A stretch of 64,000 nt of DNA from Bos javanicus. Taxonomy: Eukaryota > Chordata > Mammalia > Artiodactyla > Bovidae. The translations under genes were made by a program, and so were the position numbers. Numbering within the stretch: position 1 is the stretch's first letter; each line of letters opens with the position of its first letter. The DNA is taken from positions 38,296,537-38,360,536 of the forward strand of contig NC_083868.1 in assembly GCF_032452875.1 (NCBI RefSeq). Direction: 5' to 3'. Under the pieces are notes generated by a model. That model made no database searches, was not told where the DNA came from, and saw only the letters and a program-made list of their open reading frames with translations. Positions 1-12,430 of the stretch are shown piece after piece.

Positions 1-818
1 AATCAAGATTGCCAGGAGAAATATCAATAACCTCAGATATGCAGATGACACTACCCTTATGGCAGAAAGTGAAGAAGAACTAAACAGCCTTTGATGAAAG
101 TGAAAGAGGAGAGTGAAAAAGTTGGCTTAAAGCTCAACATTCAGAAAACAAAGATCATGGCATCTGGTCCCATCACTTCATAGCAAATAGATGGGGAAAC
201 AGTGGAAATAGTGGCTGACTTTATTTTTGTAGGCTCCAAAATCACTGCAGATGGTGACTGCAGCCATGAAATTAAGACGCTTATTCCTTGGAAGGAAAGT
301 TATGACCAACCTAGACAGCATATTAAAAAGCAGAGACATTACTTTGCCAACAAAGATCCGTCTAGTCAAGGCTATGGTTTTTCCAGTAGTCATGTATGGA
401 TGTGAGAGTTGGACTGTGAAGAAAGCTGAATGCCAAAGAATTGATGCTTTTAAACTGTGGTGTTGGAGAAGACTCTTGAGAGTCCCTTGGATTGCAAGGA
501 GATCCAAACAGTCCATTCTAAAGGAGATCAGTCCTGGGTGTTCACTGGAAGGACTGATGCTAAAGCTGAAACTCTAATACTTTGGCCACCTGATGCGAAG
601 AACTGACTCACTGGAAAACACCCTGATGCTGGGAAAGATTGAGGGCAGGAGGAGAAGGGGACGACAGAAGATAAGATGGATGGATGGCATCACCAACTCA
701 ATGTACATGAGTTGGGGTAAACTCCAGGAATTAGTGATGGACAGGGAGGCCTGGCGTGCTGTGGTTCATGGGGTCACAAAGTGTCGGACACGACTGAGTG
801 ACTGAACTGACCTGAAAC
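1..818 (+). mobile_element. BovB (RTE) LINE, 3' fragment
   Basis: The 3' third of a BovB retrotransposon, cut by the window edge. It opens at the end of the reverse-transcriptase palm (the YADD box is encoded at 38-49), runs through the C-terminal region and ends in the 3' tail shared with Bov SINEs (agtcggacacgactgagtga at about 783) followed by short TGAAC-like units. It is decayed: a one-base loss near 90 and a TAG near 181 break the frame. It is colinear with the copies at 26.2-28.4 and 55.7-56.9 kb. Confidence 0.95.
251..805 (+). pseudogene. BovB ORF2 C-terminal remnant
   Basis: One reading frame from 251 to the stop at 805 encodes the C-terminal region of BovB ORF2, downstream of the polymerase. 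It is interrupted only by TAA at 575-577, where the copy at 63.2 kb has CAA. It includes a Cys/Trp-rich stretch (ESWTVKKAE, WCWRRLL) and the basic run GRRRRGRQ close to the C-terminus. The frame ends inside the SINE-like tail. It is a dead fragment with no catalytic domain of its own; a role for the tail region in template recognition is only family knowledge. Confidence 0.85.
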
Positions 819-1406
819 CTAGCATTAAAGCTTAGAGCTAATGTATCAAGGAAGAATGTTCCACTGTGTCTAAAATTCTCAACCTATCTGTGCTTGAAAA
901 GCATAGTAATCAGTCATTTTCATTTTTTTACTAATTTCTGTCCCTATTATCTAAGACACTGTCCACTAATCATATTCCAGAAGTTCTACCTCGCTAGAAA
1001 TAGCAAGTGATAATTGCACACCTAATGAAGTATGAGAAAGGCTCAAATTGCATGTATGGTACAGGAAGTGTAATATATATGCCAAATATTGGATATATGA
1101 CTGTTGCCAGAAAAAATAGGATACCCTGATGAGCCATTTGCCATTCCTTATTAATGTACCCAACAAGGACAGGGCAAATGGAGGCAGTCCACCCAACCCA
1201 CAGAAAATGGGTTTCTCGAAGGAAAGAGGAATTCTCATGCCATAAAAGGAGGAAAAAGAATAGAAATAGTTCTGGGTACCATACCAACTAGTCTCTTAAA
1301 AAGTAATAAAGAAACATTCATGAGAATTTGATATGAGATATGTATTGTCTACAAATTTGCTACAGCAACCAAGCAGTTAATTTTTTTTCAAAGTTAATTT
1401 TTAAAT
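819..1406. other. unassigned AT-rich stretch
   Basis: I see no recognisable repeat or coding pattern. The overlapping minus-strand frames of 90-97 codons here have no domain-like features. Confidence 0.5.
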
Positions 1407-1560
1407 GGACTTCCCTGGTGGCTCAGACAGTAATGCGTCTGTCTACAATATGAGAGACCTGGGCTTGATCCCTGGGTTGGGAAGGTTCCCTGGAGAAGGA
1501 AATGGCAACCCACTTCAGTACTCTTGCCTTGAAAATCCCATGGACAGAGGAGCTTGGTGG
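1407..1560 (+). mobile_element. Bov-tA SINE, 3'-truncated
   Basis: It starts with the tRNA-Glu-like head (ggacttccctggtggctcag) with an A box and B-box-like promoter region, then the BovA body. It stops after gaggagcttggtgg, so the BovB-like 3' end is missing. No target-site duplication is evident. Confidence 0.9.
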
Positions 1561-3239
1561 AATTAGGCATAAACATTTACTAAGTACAAATTATATGGTG
1601 ATCAGATTCTGTATCTTCATTTAAATATTTTTGGTTTGCCCTCTTGATTAATTTTTATTTTACTAGTTGCAACTGACTAACATTTCCATAATAATTAATG
1701 TTGACACTCTCCAAACTATTCCAGGTATGATGTAGCATTTTTTCACTGAGGAATCTTTTCACTGAGGAACTCAAAAGCACAAATTTGTGTGTCTCCTCCC
1801 CTCACAGAAGATGCCAATGAAAACATTAGTGGAACATTTACTGTGTTCTAGGCACTGTTTTAAGTACTGCATAAATTTGAACCATTTACAGCACAGATCT
1901 TAATGCAAATAAGAATTTGGTATAAGTTTAGAGTAATTATTTAGTTAATTTGACATTAAAATGCAAAATTTGCTCTCATGTCCAATGCTGCTTAAATTAA
2001 ACAGATTTTTTCATGAGGTTTTCTTTTTTACAAACTCTCATTTGCATGTGTGAAATCTTGCTGTAAGGCTGCATAAGGCAGAATTAAAAATAGATTTAGT
2101 GTGCATTACATCTCCATCACATAAAGGAAGACCTAAATGAACTCCCCAAGTCTGTCACACCCTTTGTTCATTTAAAGAACAAGACTAAATTTATCTATTA
2201 AGCTATGATATCTGGTCAGGTCGTCCTACAGTGTTCAAGACTGATTATTGCTATGTGTACACAGAGCTTACCCATTCTAAAATGTTGACAAATCAAGTTA
2301 AAATCATGCAATAGAAAGGCAGAAGGCTTAATAGAGCCACTTAACATATAAACAATCTACAACTGAAACAAAGTGAAAAGACTTTTGTTCCAATGACAAG
2401 CTACAAATTCAAAGCATGAAAATAGATGGATCCAACTCATGGTTATGGAAAACACAGACCCTCTCATTGTTATTTTCTCTATCAACCTAATTGAGCAACC
2501 AAAGTAATTTTCATAATAGAATTGGATCTATTTGAACAAAAACTTTTAAGTATTTCTATTCCAGATGAATTGACAATTATATCACTGCTTGAATAAACAG
2601 GAATTTTGTTCTGATAAGTACTTGTGGAAAATTATTAAGTGAAATCCTATAATTAAAATGCAGTTACAGTTTATAGAAGCTACATTTAAATTCACAATAT
2701 TCTTATCTCAAAAATTTGGAGAAATCAATAAGAAAAACTCAATGAGTGACTATGTTGATTATGTTTTCTGAACTAATAATTTAGAGATATACAATAAGAA
2801 AGGACTTTTACTTCTCATCTGTGATTTTCCTAAATGGAAAGTTGTGAAAGTAAAATGCATCAACTCAACTTTTTTTAGATATGTAATCATATTAAACTAA
2901 AACTATATAAGGACCCCTCCCAAAAAGCAGTTTCGTTTATAAAATGTTGGCTATTATTACCATTTTCTTCTATGCCTTTTTCTATCAAATCAATACTTAG
3001 ATTTCTGCTTCTAGACATCTTAGAATAACATTCACCAAATGATGCTGGAAAAATTAAATATCCAAATCCAAATAATGAACCACACACTTTATCATATATC
3101 ATATAAAATATTAATTAAACCTAAATGAATACCTAAAACTGTAAAATTTCTATGATCTTAGGTTAGCAAAGATATATTAGGATACAGACACTAACTATAA
3201 AATAAAATATCGATAACATATTAAAAGTATTTTTTTCTT
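1561..3239. other. mostly unassigned; possible MIR scrap
   Basis: Around 1825-1890 a phrase resembling MIR (tttactgtgttctaggcactg) is present on the plus strand. The rest is AT-rich sequence in which I recognise nothing. Confidence 0.4.
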
Positions 3240-4508
3240 TTCAAAGACAGCTAAAATAATGAAAAGGCAAGCCATGCACTGGGAAAAAATATTTGAAAGC
3301 ATGTCTAATAAAGGACTGGTATACAGTAAATACAAAGAACTCAGCAGACTAGTAAAACAAGTGACCCAATTAAACATGGACAAAATACTTGAATGGAAAA
3401 TTCACTACATATGTTATACAAATAAAAAGTACATGAAAAAAATCTTAAAAAGTTAGTAAGAAAAATGCATAACAAAACATCATACCACAACACAATCACT
3501 AGAATGGTTTAAAATATTTTTTAAAAACTGATAAGTACTGGTGAGAATACAGAGCAACTGGAATTCAGATACTGCAGAGGAAATTCAAATTGTATGCAAC
3601 CTGCCTGAAAAACAGAGTAACAGTTTCTTATCAAATTAAACCCACTCTCATACAACCCACTAATTCTACTCATAGACATTCATCTCAGAAAAGGAGAACT
3701 TACATCCCCACAAAGTCTTGTTATAGGAGGAGCTTTATTCATTAAGAGCTATAGCAGCTTTATTTATCATAGATAAAAACTTAAAACAACCTAGGTGTCC
3801 ATCACCTGCAGGATGAATTAAACTCCAAAATAAAAAGGAATGAACTAGTAATATGACAAAATAATACTCCATTGATTCAAAGCCCATTGTATAAAAATAC
3901 ATAAAATGTAACTGACCAATTCCCGTTTAAATCATAGTATCTACATACATCTGTGTGATACTTCTGTCCCATAAACTATTAAGTTCTGTGGGTGCCAAGG
4001 AACAAACTAATGATATATACAAGAGAATGGGTGAGTTTTAAATCATCAAGTTAAATGAAAGAAGCTGAACTTTAAGTAAAGACTATATACCTACACACTG
4101 CTCTGCCACTCAGTTGTGTCCAACTCTTTGCAGCCCCATGGATTATAGCCTGCCAGCCTCCTCTGCCCATGAAATTTTCCAAGAATACTGCAGTGGATAC
4201 TCCAAGGGATCTTCCCAAGCCAGGGACCCCATCTTTTGCATCTCCTGCATTGGCAGGTGGGTTCTTTGCCATCTGGGAAGCCCACCTACACACTTACATG
4301 ATTCTACTTAAATGACAGTTTTAAAAAGGCAAAGTAGAGCTAAAGAAAGTGGTTGCCAGAGGCCAGCTGGGAATAGGGAGGGGGAATTAACTTACGCAAA
4401 AAAAAAAAAAAAAACTCTGGAGGTGATAAAAAAATGTTCTGAGTGTGCGGCTGGTTCAATCCATGTTGTTTTGTACACTTAAAATCAGTAATTTCATAGG
4501 TTATAACT
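3240..4508 (+). mobile_element. ancient L1 (L1M-type) ORF2 end plus 3' UTR
   Basis: Plus-strand sequence follows the order of an L1 ORF2 end. There is a degenerate counterpart of the GEKIFANHMSDKGLIYSKYKEL region at 3259-3400, the 'ggtgagaatacagagcaact' block at 3540, the 'caacctaggtgtccatcacc' block at 3790, then the 3' UTR phrases 'gtggttgccagaggccagc' (4350) and 'ttgtacacttaaaatcagta' (4472). Many indels and stops show an old copy. An A-tract at 4398-4414 lies inside it, and a Bov-tA interrupts it at 4100-4283. Confidence 0.8.
4100..4283 (-). mobile_element. Bov-tA SINE
   Basis: Antisense BovA body followed by the antisense tRNA-like head (ends tgggaagccc). Flanked by the direct repeat acctacacact at 4089-4099 and 4284-4294, an 11-bp target-site duplication. 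Inserted into the older L1 relic. Confidence 0.95.
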
Positions 4509-4511
4509 CAC

Positions 4512-4888
4512 TGTTACGGACTGAATGTGTCCTACCCCCAAAATCTGTTAGGCTGAAGCACTAACCTCCTGTGTGGTGGTATTAGGAGGTGGTGCCTTTG
4601 GGAAGTAATTAGGTTTAGATGAGGTCATGACGGTGGAGCCCTGTGTTGGGATTAGTCCCCTTATTAAGAAGAACAGACATTGGGGCTTGCTCTATCTTTG
4701 CCAGGTGAGGATAAACCAAGGATGTGGCCATACGCAAGCCAGAAAGAAGACTCATTCACCAGGAACTGAAAAGGCTAGCACCTTGACTGTAGACTTCTCA
4801 GTCTCTAAAACTGTAAGAAATAAATAACTGTTGCTTAAGCCACCCAGTCTATGATATTCTGTTATAGCAGTCCTAGAAAACTAAGACA
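4512..4888 (+). mobile_element. MaLR (MLT1-type) LTR
   Basis: A complete-looking LTR, TG...CA, with the diagnostic MLT1 phrases: 'ttacggactgaatgtgtcct' start, 'gcctttgggaagtaattagg', 'ccttattaagaagaacagac' and 'taagccacccagtctatgat' near the end, with an AATAAA-like signal at about 4820. This is a non-autonomous ERVL-related solo LTR with no coding capacity. Confidence 0.85.
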
Positions 4889-6511
4889 TTCATTGAAGTT
4901 TATTTTAAAATTAATAAATAAGTGGACAAACAAAAGTTAGGTCTTGACCTCAAATTACTGGGGATGTGGAATAACATTTCCTTAATGTACACTTAAAACT
5001 GCTTAAGTAAAACTGAAAATGCCTCTTGTTGTGGTCAAAAAGGTATATTGGGCATGAAGCATATAACAAAGGCTACCCAGGAAGACCTGGATCATGAAGT
5101 TAGGGGAACACATTAAAGTATCAGGCTGTGGTGCAGGAGTGGTGGCATAGGAGAGAGAGAGAGCTGGCAATGTTATATTGCTATACAAAATAGCAGCCAA
5201 GGCTGAGGCAAATTTCCCCATTCGTAATTCCCTCTACATCCATCTGCCAAGAAAAACTGAACAGCAGCAGCACCAGCTGTTCTTGTTGCTCCACAGATTG
5301 CAGGCCTTGTTTCCCAAATTAACAACTCACCAACGCTTACCCATGGAGTTTACGTAAGACAGGAACTAAGATGGGATCTGGGAAGAAGGAGAAAGTAACA
5401 AGGAAGTATGATCACAAATTAAGGAGCAGAAAACAAGGAGCTGTCTGTCTGAAGGACAAGCAGCACATTTTGCTGAGGAATTAGCACAAGGTCGATTTGC
5501 ACAAGCAGACGGGGAAGGGGAGCAGGTGTTTGAGAAGTAGAAGTGCAGGAGTAAGACTGTGATTAGTTCTTTGCCTCTCCCATTTCAGAAGAGAAAGGGA
5601 GAGATTGAAGAGTAAAATAATAAAGCATTATTAACATTGTCCATATGCCAAGCAACAAACTCAATGTACTGCATCTCATTAGACAGATGCTCGAGGATAA
5701 TGGATGAAATGAATTATGTCAACAGTATTTATTGCCTTAAATATTAAGATGACAATTCTTACTGTTTTGCTAAGAAAAGCACCTTGTTTTTTCTGGAGTC
5801 TCCTTTTTTCTGTTTTGAAAATTGTATCTCTCAGTCCACATTCCTTTGGTTCCTGGAGCAGAAATGCTTTCCTGTGGCTAGTGGCTACTCTGAGGGCCAG
5901 CATTTTCCAAAGTCACCTGCCGAATATGTGCTAAAAGCTCTTCAAAGGGTAAATTCTGTTGGGAAGATGACAAAATGAAAGCCACTTTTTCTTCTCTTTT
6001 CTCTTATTCACCCCTTCCTTTCTCTATTTTCCACTAACTTCCATCTCCTGGTTTGGGGCTCACCACAGACACACAGAGCAGGTAGGAATAATTCCCATGC
6101 TGTCATATCAATAGATGACAATATAATGAGGGACTCATCTGAAAAATATATGTCCATCTCAATGTCCCCTAAAGTAATCCATTCTGAACAAAGAACATAA
6201 TGGATACAATGTACATTACTCCATGTCATACCACTTGGTAGAGGTGGGGTAGAGGGATCTAACCAATCTATTGGTTTTAATCTTGAATATAAAAGTTTAA
6301 AGCAATTATTGGTGTTCCATAGTATGGTTTCTGGAAGTTATAGGTGAAAAGGCGTTGTGTTTTTTTTTTTAATTTACCCTATTCAATTTATATTCATGAT
6401 TTTTAAAATGAGAAATATTTGTGACTTTATTCTGTACAACGTTAGAAGGTGAATATTCAATTTGCTGTGGAACGACAAATGAAAATTAATAAAAGGTATA
6501 GAAGAATAATT
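4889..6511. other. unassigned, with small simple repeat
   Basis: A short GA tract lies at about 5153-5162. A MIR-like scrap is possible at 5620-5690 (tgccaagcaacaaactc, then atctcatt). Frames of 60-75 codons show no conserved pattern. Confidence 0.4.
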
Positions 6512-6522
6512 AATGATGGCTA

Positions 6523-7014
6523 CTGAGCCATTAAAAAGAATATATTTGAATCAGTTCTAATGAGGTGGATGAAACTGGAGCTTATTATACAGAGTGAAGT
6601 AAGCCAGAAAGAAAAATACCAATACAGTATACTAACGCATATATATGGAATTTAGAAAGATGGTAACGATAACCCTGTATGCGAGACAGCAAAAGAGACA
6701 CAGATGTATAGAACAGTGTTTTGCACTCTGTGTGTGGGGGGGGGGGGGAAGGGATGATTTGGAAGAATGGCATTGAAACATGTATAATATCATACAAGAA
6801 ACAAATCACCAGTCCAGGTTTGATGCAGGATACAGGATGCTTGGGGCTGGTGCACTGAGATGACCCAGAGGGATGGTATGGGGAGGGAGGTGGGAGGGGA
6901 GTTCAGGATGGGAACATGTGTACACCCATGGCGGATTCATGTTGAGGTATGGCAAAACCAATACAATATTGTAAAGTAATTAGCCTCCAATTAAAATAAA
7001 TTTAAATTTAAAAA
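6523..7014 (+). mobile_element. young ruminant L1, 5'-truncated 3' end
   Basis: The last codons of L1 ORF2 followed by the G-rich 3' UTR and an A-rich tail. Key phrases are 'gtgaagtaagccagaaagaa' (6594), 'ccagtccaggtttgatgcag' (6811) and 'cttggggctggtgcactgag' (6841). The direct repeat aatgatggcta at 6512-6522 and 7015-7025 is a perfect 11-bp target-site duplication. A G13 run at 6736-6748 and a four-run G tract at 6880-6899 lie in the 3' UTR. Confidence 0.92.
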
Positions 7015-7025
7015 AATGATGGCTA

Positions 7026-7972
7026 AATATATAAATGAGAAATGTATATATTTCCTCTTCCCTATGAAACATATAATATTTAAAATTATAATTCAAGTAA
7101 TTCATGCATTTACTATTTAAATGATAAATGGATATAAACAACTAAGATATAAGATGTAATAGACACTTTATAAGATAAATATTATTTAATTTATATTAAA
7201 TATTTATTTAATATTTATAAGATATAATAGACACTTCCTCAGTTATCAAACAATAAATGTAATTATCAAGAGTTTTACTGCCAATAAATTATTTGGGCTT
7301 GAGGGTCACTGTCAGTGAGTCTTAATTTTCTTACCTGTATTCTAAAATGATCCTGATTTTTATAACAACATCTAAAAATTCAGTGTTTTTCCTTTAAAAA
7401 TATAAAATAAATGTATAAATAAATTTATAAATAATCTACGTAAATTATAAAGTTCTGAAATCAACATCTGAAAATAAAACAAATACATATGTAGTGACGT
7501 GGTTCGGACGTGTTGTTTCCTGTCCCCATGAGGGCATTGATTTCATTGGTTTTATTCTGCAGTGTTCCTAAGGGTTTCAAAATGTTTATGCATTCTACTG
7601 TTGCAGCAAATAGTAAATGCTATTTTCAATTATTCACATCCAAGATACATTTTTCTTGAGACAGGATTACGGGAATCTTTTGAAAATTAACCTTAGGAAA
7701 ATAAATTTAAATTCTCCCTCACAAAATCATCCTAAATATAGTTTCAGGTAGGTAGAATACTATCATGATTGATAGAGTAAAATATTGCTGAGAGCTTGAT
7801 GTGTAAGATCAGGGCTATCAGAGTTTAAAGCCTACTCTACTGCTGCTTCTTAGTAATATAATCTTGAAGTTATTCAAACTCTGTTTTCCCTTCAGTTAAA
7901 TGAAAGGAAACAGAACCACAGCTATCAATTGCATTCTGGTAAGTAGGAAATGATATACGTATAAAGTAGGTG
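7026..7972. other. unassigned AT-rich stretch
   Basis: Very AT-rich (TA/TTAA-type runs at 7160-7240 and 7395-7450). No recognised repeat or gene. Confidence 0.5.
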
Positions 7973-7982
7973 GAAGAGTACA

Positions 7983-8202
7983 TTGTTGTTGTTGTTGCTT
8001 AGTTGTCAAGTCGCGTCCGACTCTTTTGCAACCCCATGGACTGTAGGCCAGCTGGCTCTCCTGTCCATGGCGTTTCCCAGGCAAGAATATTGCAGTGGGT
8101 TGCCATTTCCTTCTCCAGAGAATCTTCCCGACTCGGGGACTGAACTCGTGTCTCCTGCATTGGCAAGCGGATTCTTTACCACTGAGCTACCTGGGAAGCC
8201 CA
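7983..8202 (-). mobile_element. Bov-tA SINE
   Basis: Antisense copy with a GTT-repeat (AAC tail on the element strand) at 7984-7997. Target-site duplication gaagagtaca at 7973-7982 and 8203-8212. Confidence 0.95.
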
Positions 8203-8224
8203 GAAGAGTACACCATATTGCAGA

Positions 8225-8950
8225 AACATTAATTAATGTCAGCTATTTATTTTTGAACAAATTTTTATGGAATGATTACTATGCTCTGGGCCTTGTTCTA
8301 GTTGCCTGAGACACAGTAGTGAACATGAGATTAAAATTACTTCCCTTATATGTATAATTGATTGACTTTGTAGTACAGCAGAAACTAATGCAACATTGTA
8401 AACCATCTATATTCTAATAAAAAGTAGTTTAAATAAGATACTCCAGAGGCAAACCAATTTAAAAAATAAAATAAAATGGCTTCCTTCAAGATGATTACAT
8501 ACTAATGGGAAGATGAACAATAAACAGTGTACAAAATACATATTCGTTTATGAAAAGTATCATGTAGAGGAGAGAGAAGAAACCTGAGTGGCAGAAGCAA
8601 TTTTAGATAGGATGCTAGGGAAATATGGCTGAAAATGTGGCATATGTGAGAAAGAACTTACAGGAAATGAGAGAGCAAAGTATGAAGTTTTCTCCAGGAA
8701 GAGAGTCTTCTAAGCAGAGGAAACTGCAAGTGTGAAGGCTATGTGCAGAATGGACTGAGCAAAGTGGTGTGTAACACAAGCACTCAGACAGGTAAGATCA
8801 GAGGTGGGGAGCAGTAGGCGGTACAGGGAATAGGGCATTGAGGGTAATATTCAACAGCTTATACTTAGAAATGGGAAGCTATGGGGTGTGGGGGGTGTCG
8901 CTTAAGCAGAGATGTGGCACAATCTGACTTACAGTTTACCAAGATTCCTG
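8225..8950 (+). repeat. ancient mammalian interspersed repeat, family not named
   Basis: The sequence follows a widespread old mammalian repeat that I recognise by wording but cannot name with confidence. It has 'ttctagttgcctgagacaca' near 8296, 'actaatgggaagatgaacaa' near 8501, then 'aggaaactgcaagtgtgaag' near 8719 and 'atgtggcacaatctgactta' near 8912. An L1 tail splits it at 8335-8475. The repeat at 47.9-49.0 kb appears to be a neighbouring segment of the same family. Confidence 0.5.
8335..8475 (+). mobile_element. L1 3' tail insertion
   Basis: The phrase 'actaatgcaacattgtaaac' followed by 'tctatattctaataaaaagt' is the closing segment of an L1 3' UTR, followed by an A-rich tail with AATAAAATAAAAT units. 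It interrupts the older repeat. Confidence 0.7.
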
Positions 8951-10193
8951 TAGCTAATAATAAACGACAGTGTCCTCCAGTCATCATTCCCAGCTCAACT
9001 CTCTAATCCAGTTAAAGAACTGCTTCACTTAATTCTCTTCTGAACCTTTCAGAGCTAATTATAAAGAGTTCTAAATTGTTGTAACCATCCACACTTTAGA
9101 AGAGAACTTCCCATTCACACACATTTTGGACACCCTAATTTCTACTTGTACTACATCCATCTCCATTTGGAAACACAATTTACAGAATATTAGATTATGA
9201 AAAGTGTACACACTTTGTAGTATCCAAACGAGAATGTGAAAGGACTGAGAGAAAATATTCTCTAAGTCTTGTAGAGAACACTAGGACAGCCTTTGTGGCT
9301 TTTTTATTAGTAACATCTACAGCTCAGTGGTAACTCAATGACCCTGTTCCTCCAGCTGACAGGTTATAAATATTGAAGAGAACAGTGAGGGCATCCGCCA
9401 GCGTGGGATGCCTGACGGCAGGGCGCACCACAGCAAGCCAGCGCCCCTGGTGTTTCTCACACGAGCTAAATCATCAGGGAAGCAGAGAAGTCAACCAACC
9501 AACAGCTTGTGGTGCTTTCAAGGCTGCAGAGCATTTAAACTTTCCGAGGAGAGAGAATTGTCTCTGGCTCCAGTTCCTATCCTCTTAAAACCAGCTGTAC
9601 TCCAGCCACTCTCCATCCTTGATGAGGCACCCAGCTTAGCGAATTCCACTTCCCCCTAAAGACCAGTCAGAACTGCTGGGAAAGGCAAGCACTTCAAAGT
9701 AACACAGAGGTCTGGTCAATGTTCACATCACTTCAGAAAGCACTTGCCTGCTCAGAGATAAGGAGGGAAGCTGCAAAGGCTCTGAGAGCTTACAGCATCA
9801 CTGCATTGCTCCCACCTGCTTTTCTGTTTCACACAGAAACTTGAGTCATTTGGGAGGCATGCTTCTTGAACAGTTGAGCACAAATAACAACTGGCTGGGA
9901 AAACAGAACAGAAATCTTCTCTATTGTGACTCAGAAGGGCGGGAACATGCCTGTGAAACAGATGTAATACCAAAGACTTGTGACTGCTGGGTCTTGAAAA
10001 TCTTAAGAGTGTTTTTTGACTGCCAATTCTATAATTGTCTGGCAGGACCGAACTCCAAACTGTTTTCTCAATATTAGAGAACACATTTATTTTTCCCCTT
10101 TACCTTCTCTGTGAATGAAGATTTCCCTTTTCCACAATCCCAAATTGTAATTCAACGATTATAGTTAACTCTGAGATGATCTCCTCAACAGGG
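8951..10193. other. unassigned unique-looking sequence with a CpG pocket
   Basis: No repeat recognised. A TATA-like ttataaata at 9364-9372 is followed by six CpG sites within 9395-9465, unusual for this CpG-poor window. Short overlapping frames occur on both strands at 9373-10084, but nothing identifies a protein. Confidence 0.4.
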
Positions 10194-10385
10194 TTGTGCT
10201 AAGTTGTCTGACTCTTTGTGATCCTATGGACCACAGCCCTCCTGGCTCCTCTGTCCATGGGATTCTCCAGGCAAGAATACTGGAGTGGGTTGCCATGCCC
10301 TCCTCCAGGGGATCTTCCCAACCCAGGGGTCAAACCGAAGTCTCATATCTCCTGCAATGGAAGGCGGGTTCTAGCCCCTCCTCAG
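10194..10385 (-). mobile_element. Bov-tA SINE
   Basis: Antisense BovA body ('tctgactctttgtgatccta', 'gggattctccaggcaagaat') followed by a degraded antisense tRNA-like head. The far end, near the start of the element, is corrupted (ctagcccctcctc), and no target-site duplication is clear. Confidence 0.9.
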
Positions 10386-10763
10386 GGGGGAGAGAAATTA
10401 ACTGAACCAGTGGAGATTCTCTCTGGGTAGAGACTGGCACAGGAATCCAGCTGCTCCCTTTCGTTTCAAAGAATAAACACAGCTTATTTCATTTCACCTC
10501 AGATCATGTACTATAAGCAATGATATACGTACATTCCCTTTCCAAAGACATTCAGTAAGGAGGACATTCATATGTTATATGTGGGTTGACACTTTCTTGG
10601 GATATAGCTACACAAACCAATCCACTAAGAATACACAATCACTTCTAAGTTAGTGGTGCAATAAAGTTAAATCATCATCATTCACATAAAAATTCAGTAA
10701 CATTCCCAAATGAAGAAACAACTGGCATTAAACAACTTCTGCTTTTATTAGTTAAATCACTGT
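10386..10763. other. unassigned
   Basis: I recognise nothing in this stretch. Confidence 0.5.
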
Positions 10764-10773
10764 CATAAGCAAA

Positions 10774-11036
10774 TGGAGAAGGCAATGGCACCCCACTCCA
10801 GTATTCTTGCCTGGAAAATCCCATGGATGGAGGAGCCTGGTGGGCTGCAGTCCATGGGGTCGCTAAGAGTCGGATACAACTGAGTGACTTCACTTTCACT
10901 TTTCACTTTCATGCATTGGAGAAGGAAATGGCAACCCACTCCAGTGTTCTTGCCTGGAGAATCCCAGGGACGGGGGAGCCTGGTGGGCCGTCATCTGTGG
11001 GGTTGCACAGAGTCGGACATGACTGAAGTGACTTGG
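10774..11036 (+). mobile_element. Bov-A2 SINE
   Basis: Two tandem BovA units joined by the typical linker 'ttcacttttcactttcatgc'. Both units carry the BovB-like end (ctaagagtcggatacaactg; cagagtcggacatgactgaa). Target-site duplication cataagcaaa at 10764-10773 and 11037-11046. Confidence 0.95.
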
Positions 11037-11046
11037 CATAAGCAAA

Positions 11047-12149
11047 ACAGTCTTCTTTTTAAAAGTATCTGTTCTCTATCTTTAGAATCTTCCTGCCAAA
11101 TCATCCCACACTTATCAAGTCACATAAAGCTTACACAACCCATATTCGCCCACATCTAAATAATATGGGTTTGCCTGACAGGCACATGAAATGCTAATCA
11201 AATAATAAATAGCCATCCCTTTTTTATGAATAAAGTGACACCTAGCCTTTCTCCTCCCTTGCCACTTTCTCAAAGGCCTCTCCTTCACCAATCACATCTA
11301 CTTTTTTAAACTTCCCATCAATGATCCTCATTGATGATTAATAACCATCATTTATGATGACCTGAACTATTCAAAGACAAAAATATGTTATTTTAATGTC
11401 ATTTTAATTCATGGATAATTTGGTATAACACTATAACAATATACTGACATGCAGCATTAAGAACAATATGATGTAGTTTTCTAAAAATTTATAGTCAATT
11501 AATAAACAAAGTATGATGTCCCTTTCTTGAGTATCACCTTTTCCCTGGCCCTGTCTATATTCTCATTCTGCCACTCTAAGTCTTCTATTATCAAATCCCA
11601 AAGTTTCTACTCCACCCGTCCACAGTTCTAACCCTCAACCCATTCACAGCCCTATTCTACCTGTGATTCTATCACTTATCCTCTCCTAATTGATCAAAAC
11701 GGCAACTTCCATTAGGCTGAAATCTCTACTTTTATGCTGAACGGGCACATCATAGGCAGAATAATCATTAATATGCCATCTTTTACAATCGGGTGTCCCA
11801 GTTACATCTTAAGATATCGTAAACTCGTAATTATAGCATAAAAGAACTTCAGAATCAAAAAGACTGTGGCAATCACTTAAAACTACTAATCTTATTTTTT
11901 TGTATTTGCCTTTTTATAGACATCTATGCATGAGTTCAATTAGTCAAAATCCTTAGCTTGTGATATAGTTTATTTGTCCATGAAAGGTCCCTCATGTACA
12001 TAATTTTATTCTTCTCTCCATTCCTGGTATCATTCCCATTCCTTTCATTCCCATTGGATACCCACTACAGTACATGCCGTTGAATATCTTTGTATGTTCG
12101 AAAAAATAATAGAATTCTATGGGATTTAAATGTGCACAAAACTGCAGGT
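11047..12149. other. unassigned
   Basis: AT-rich sequence without a recognised repeat or gene pattern. Confidence 0.45.
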
Positions 12150-12430
12150 TTATAATACTAACACTTTTATGTTTTTAACACTTTTATGTTTTGTTTTCCT
12201 TTTCATCCTACACTTGTAAAGTATGTTGCTATAAATATATCTCATTCAATGCTTCTAACAGTGGAACAGTATTCCATGGTATATATATATATATAATTAT
12301 GCTTTACTTTTTTATTCTGCTAGTGAAAAACAACTAGTATTCTCTGTCTACTGTAATAAACATGTAAAATTATTACTCTAATAAGACATTTCTAGGGAGG
12401 ATATTTATAAATGGACTATTTTCAAAAGAT
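12150..12430 (-). mobile_element. probable antisense old L1 3'-region fragment
   Basis: The phrase 'ggaacagtattccatggtat', then 'tattctctgtctactgtaat' and 'aaacatgtaaaatt' follows the order of an L1 3' region read in antisense. A TA repeat at about 12280-12295 sits in it. Divergence is high and the edges are uncertain. Confidence 0.45.
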
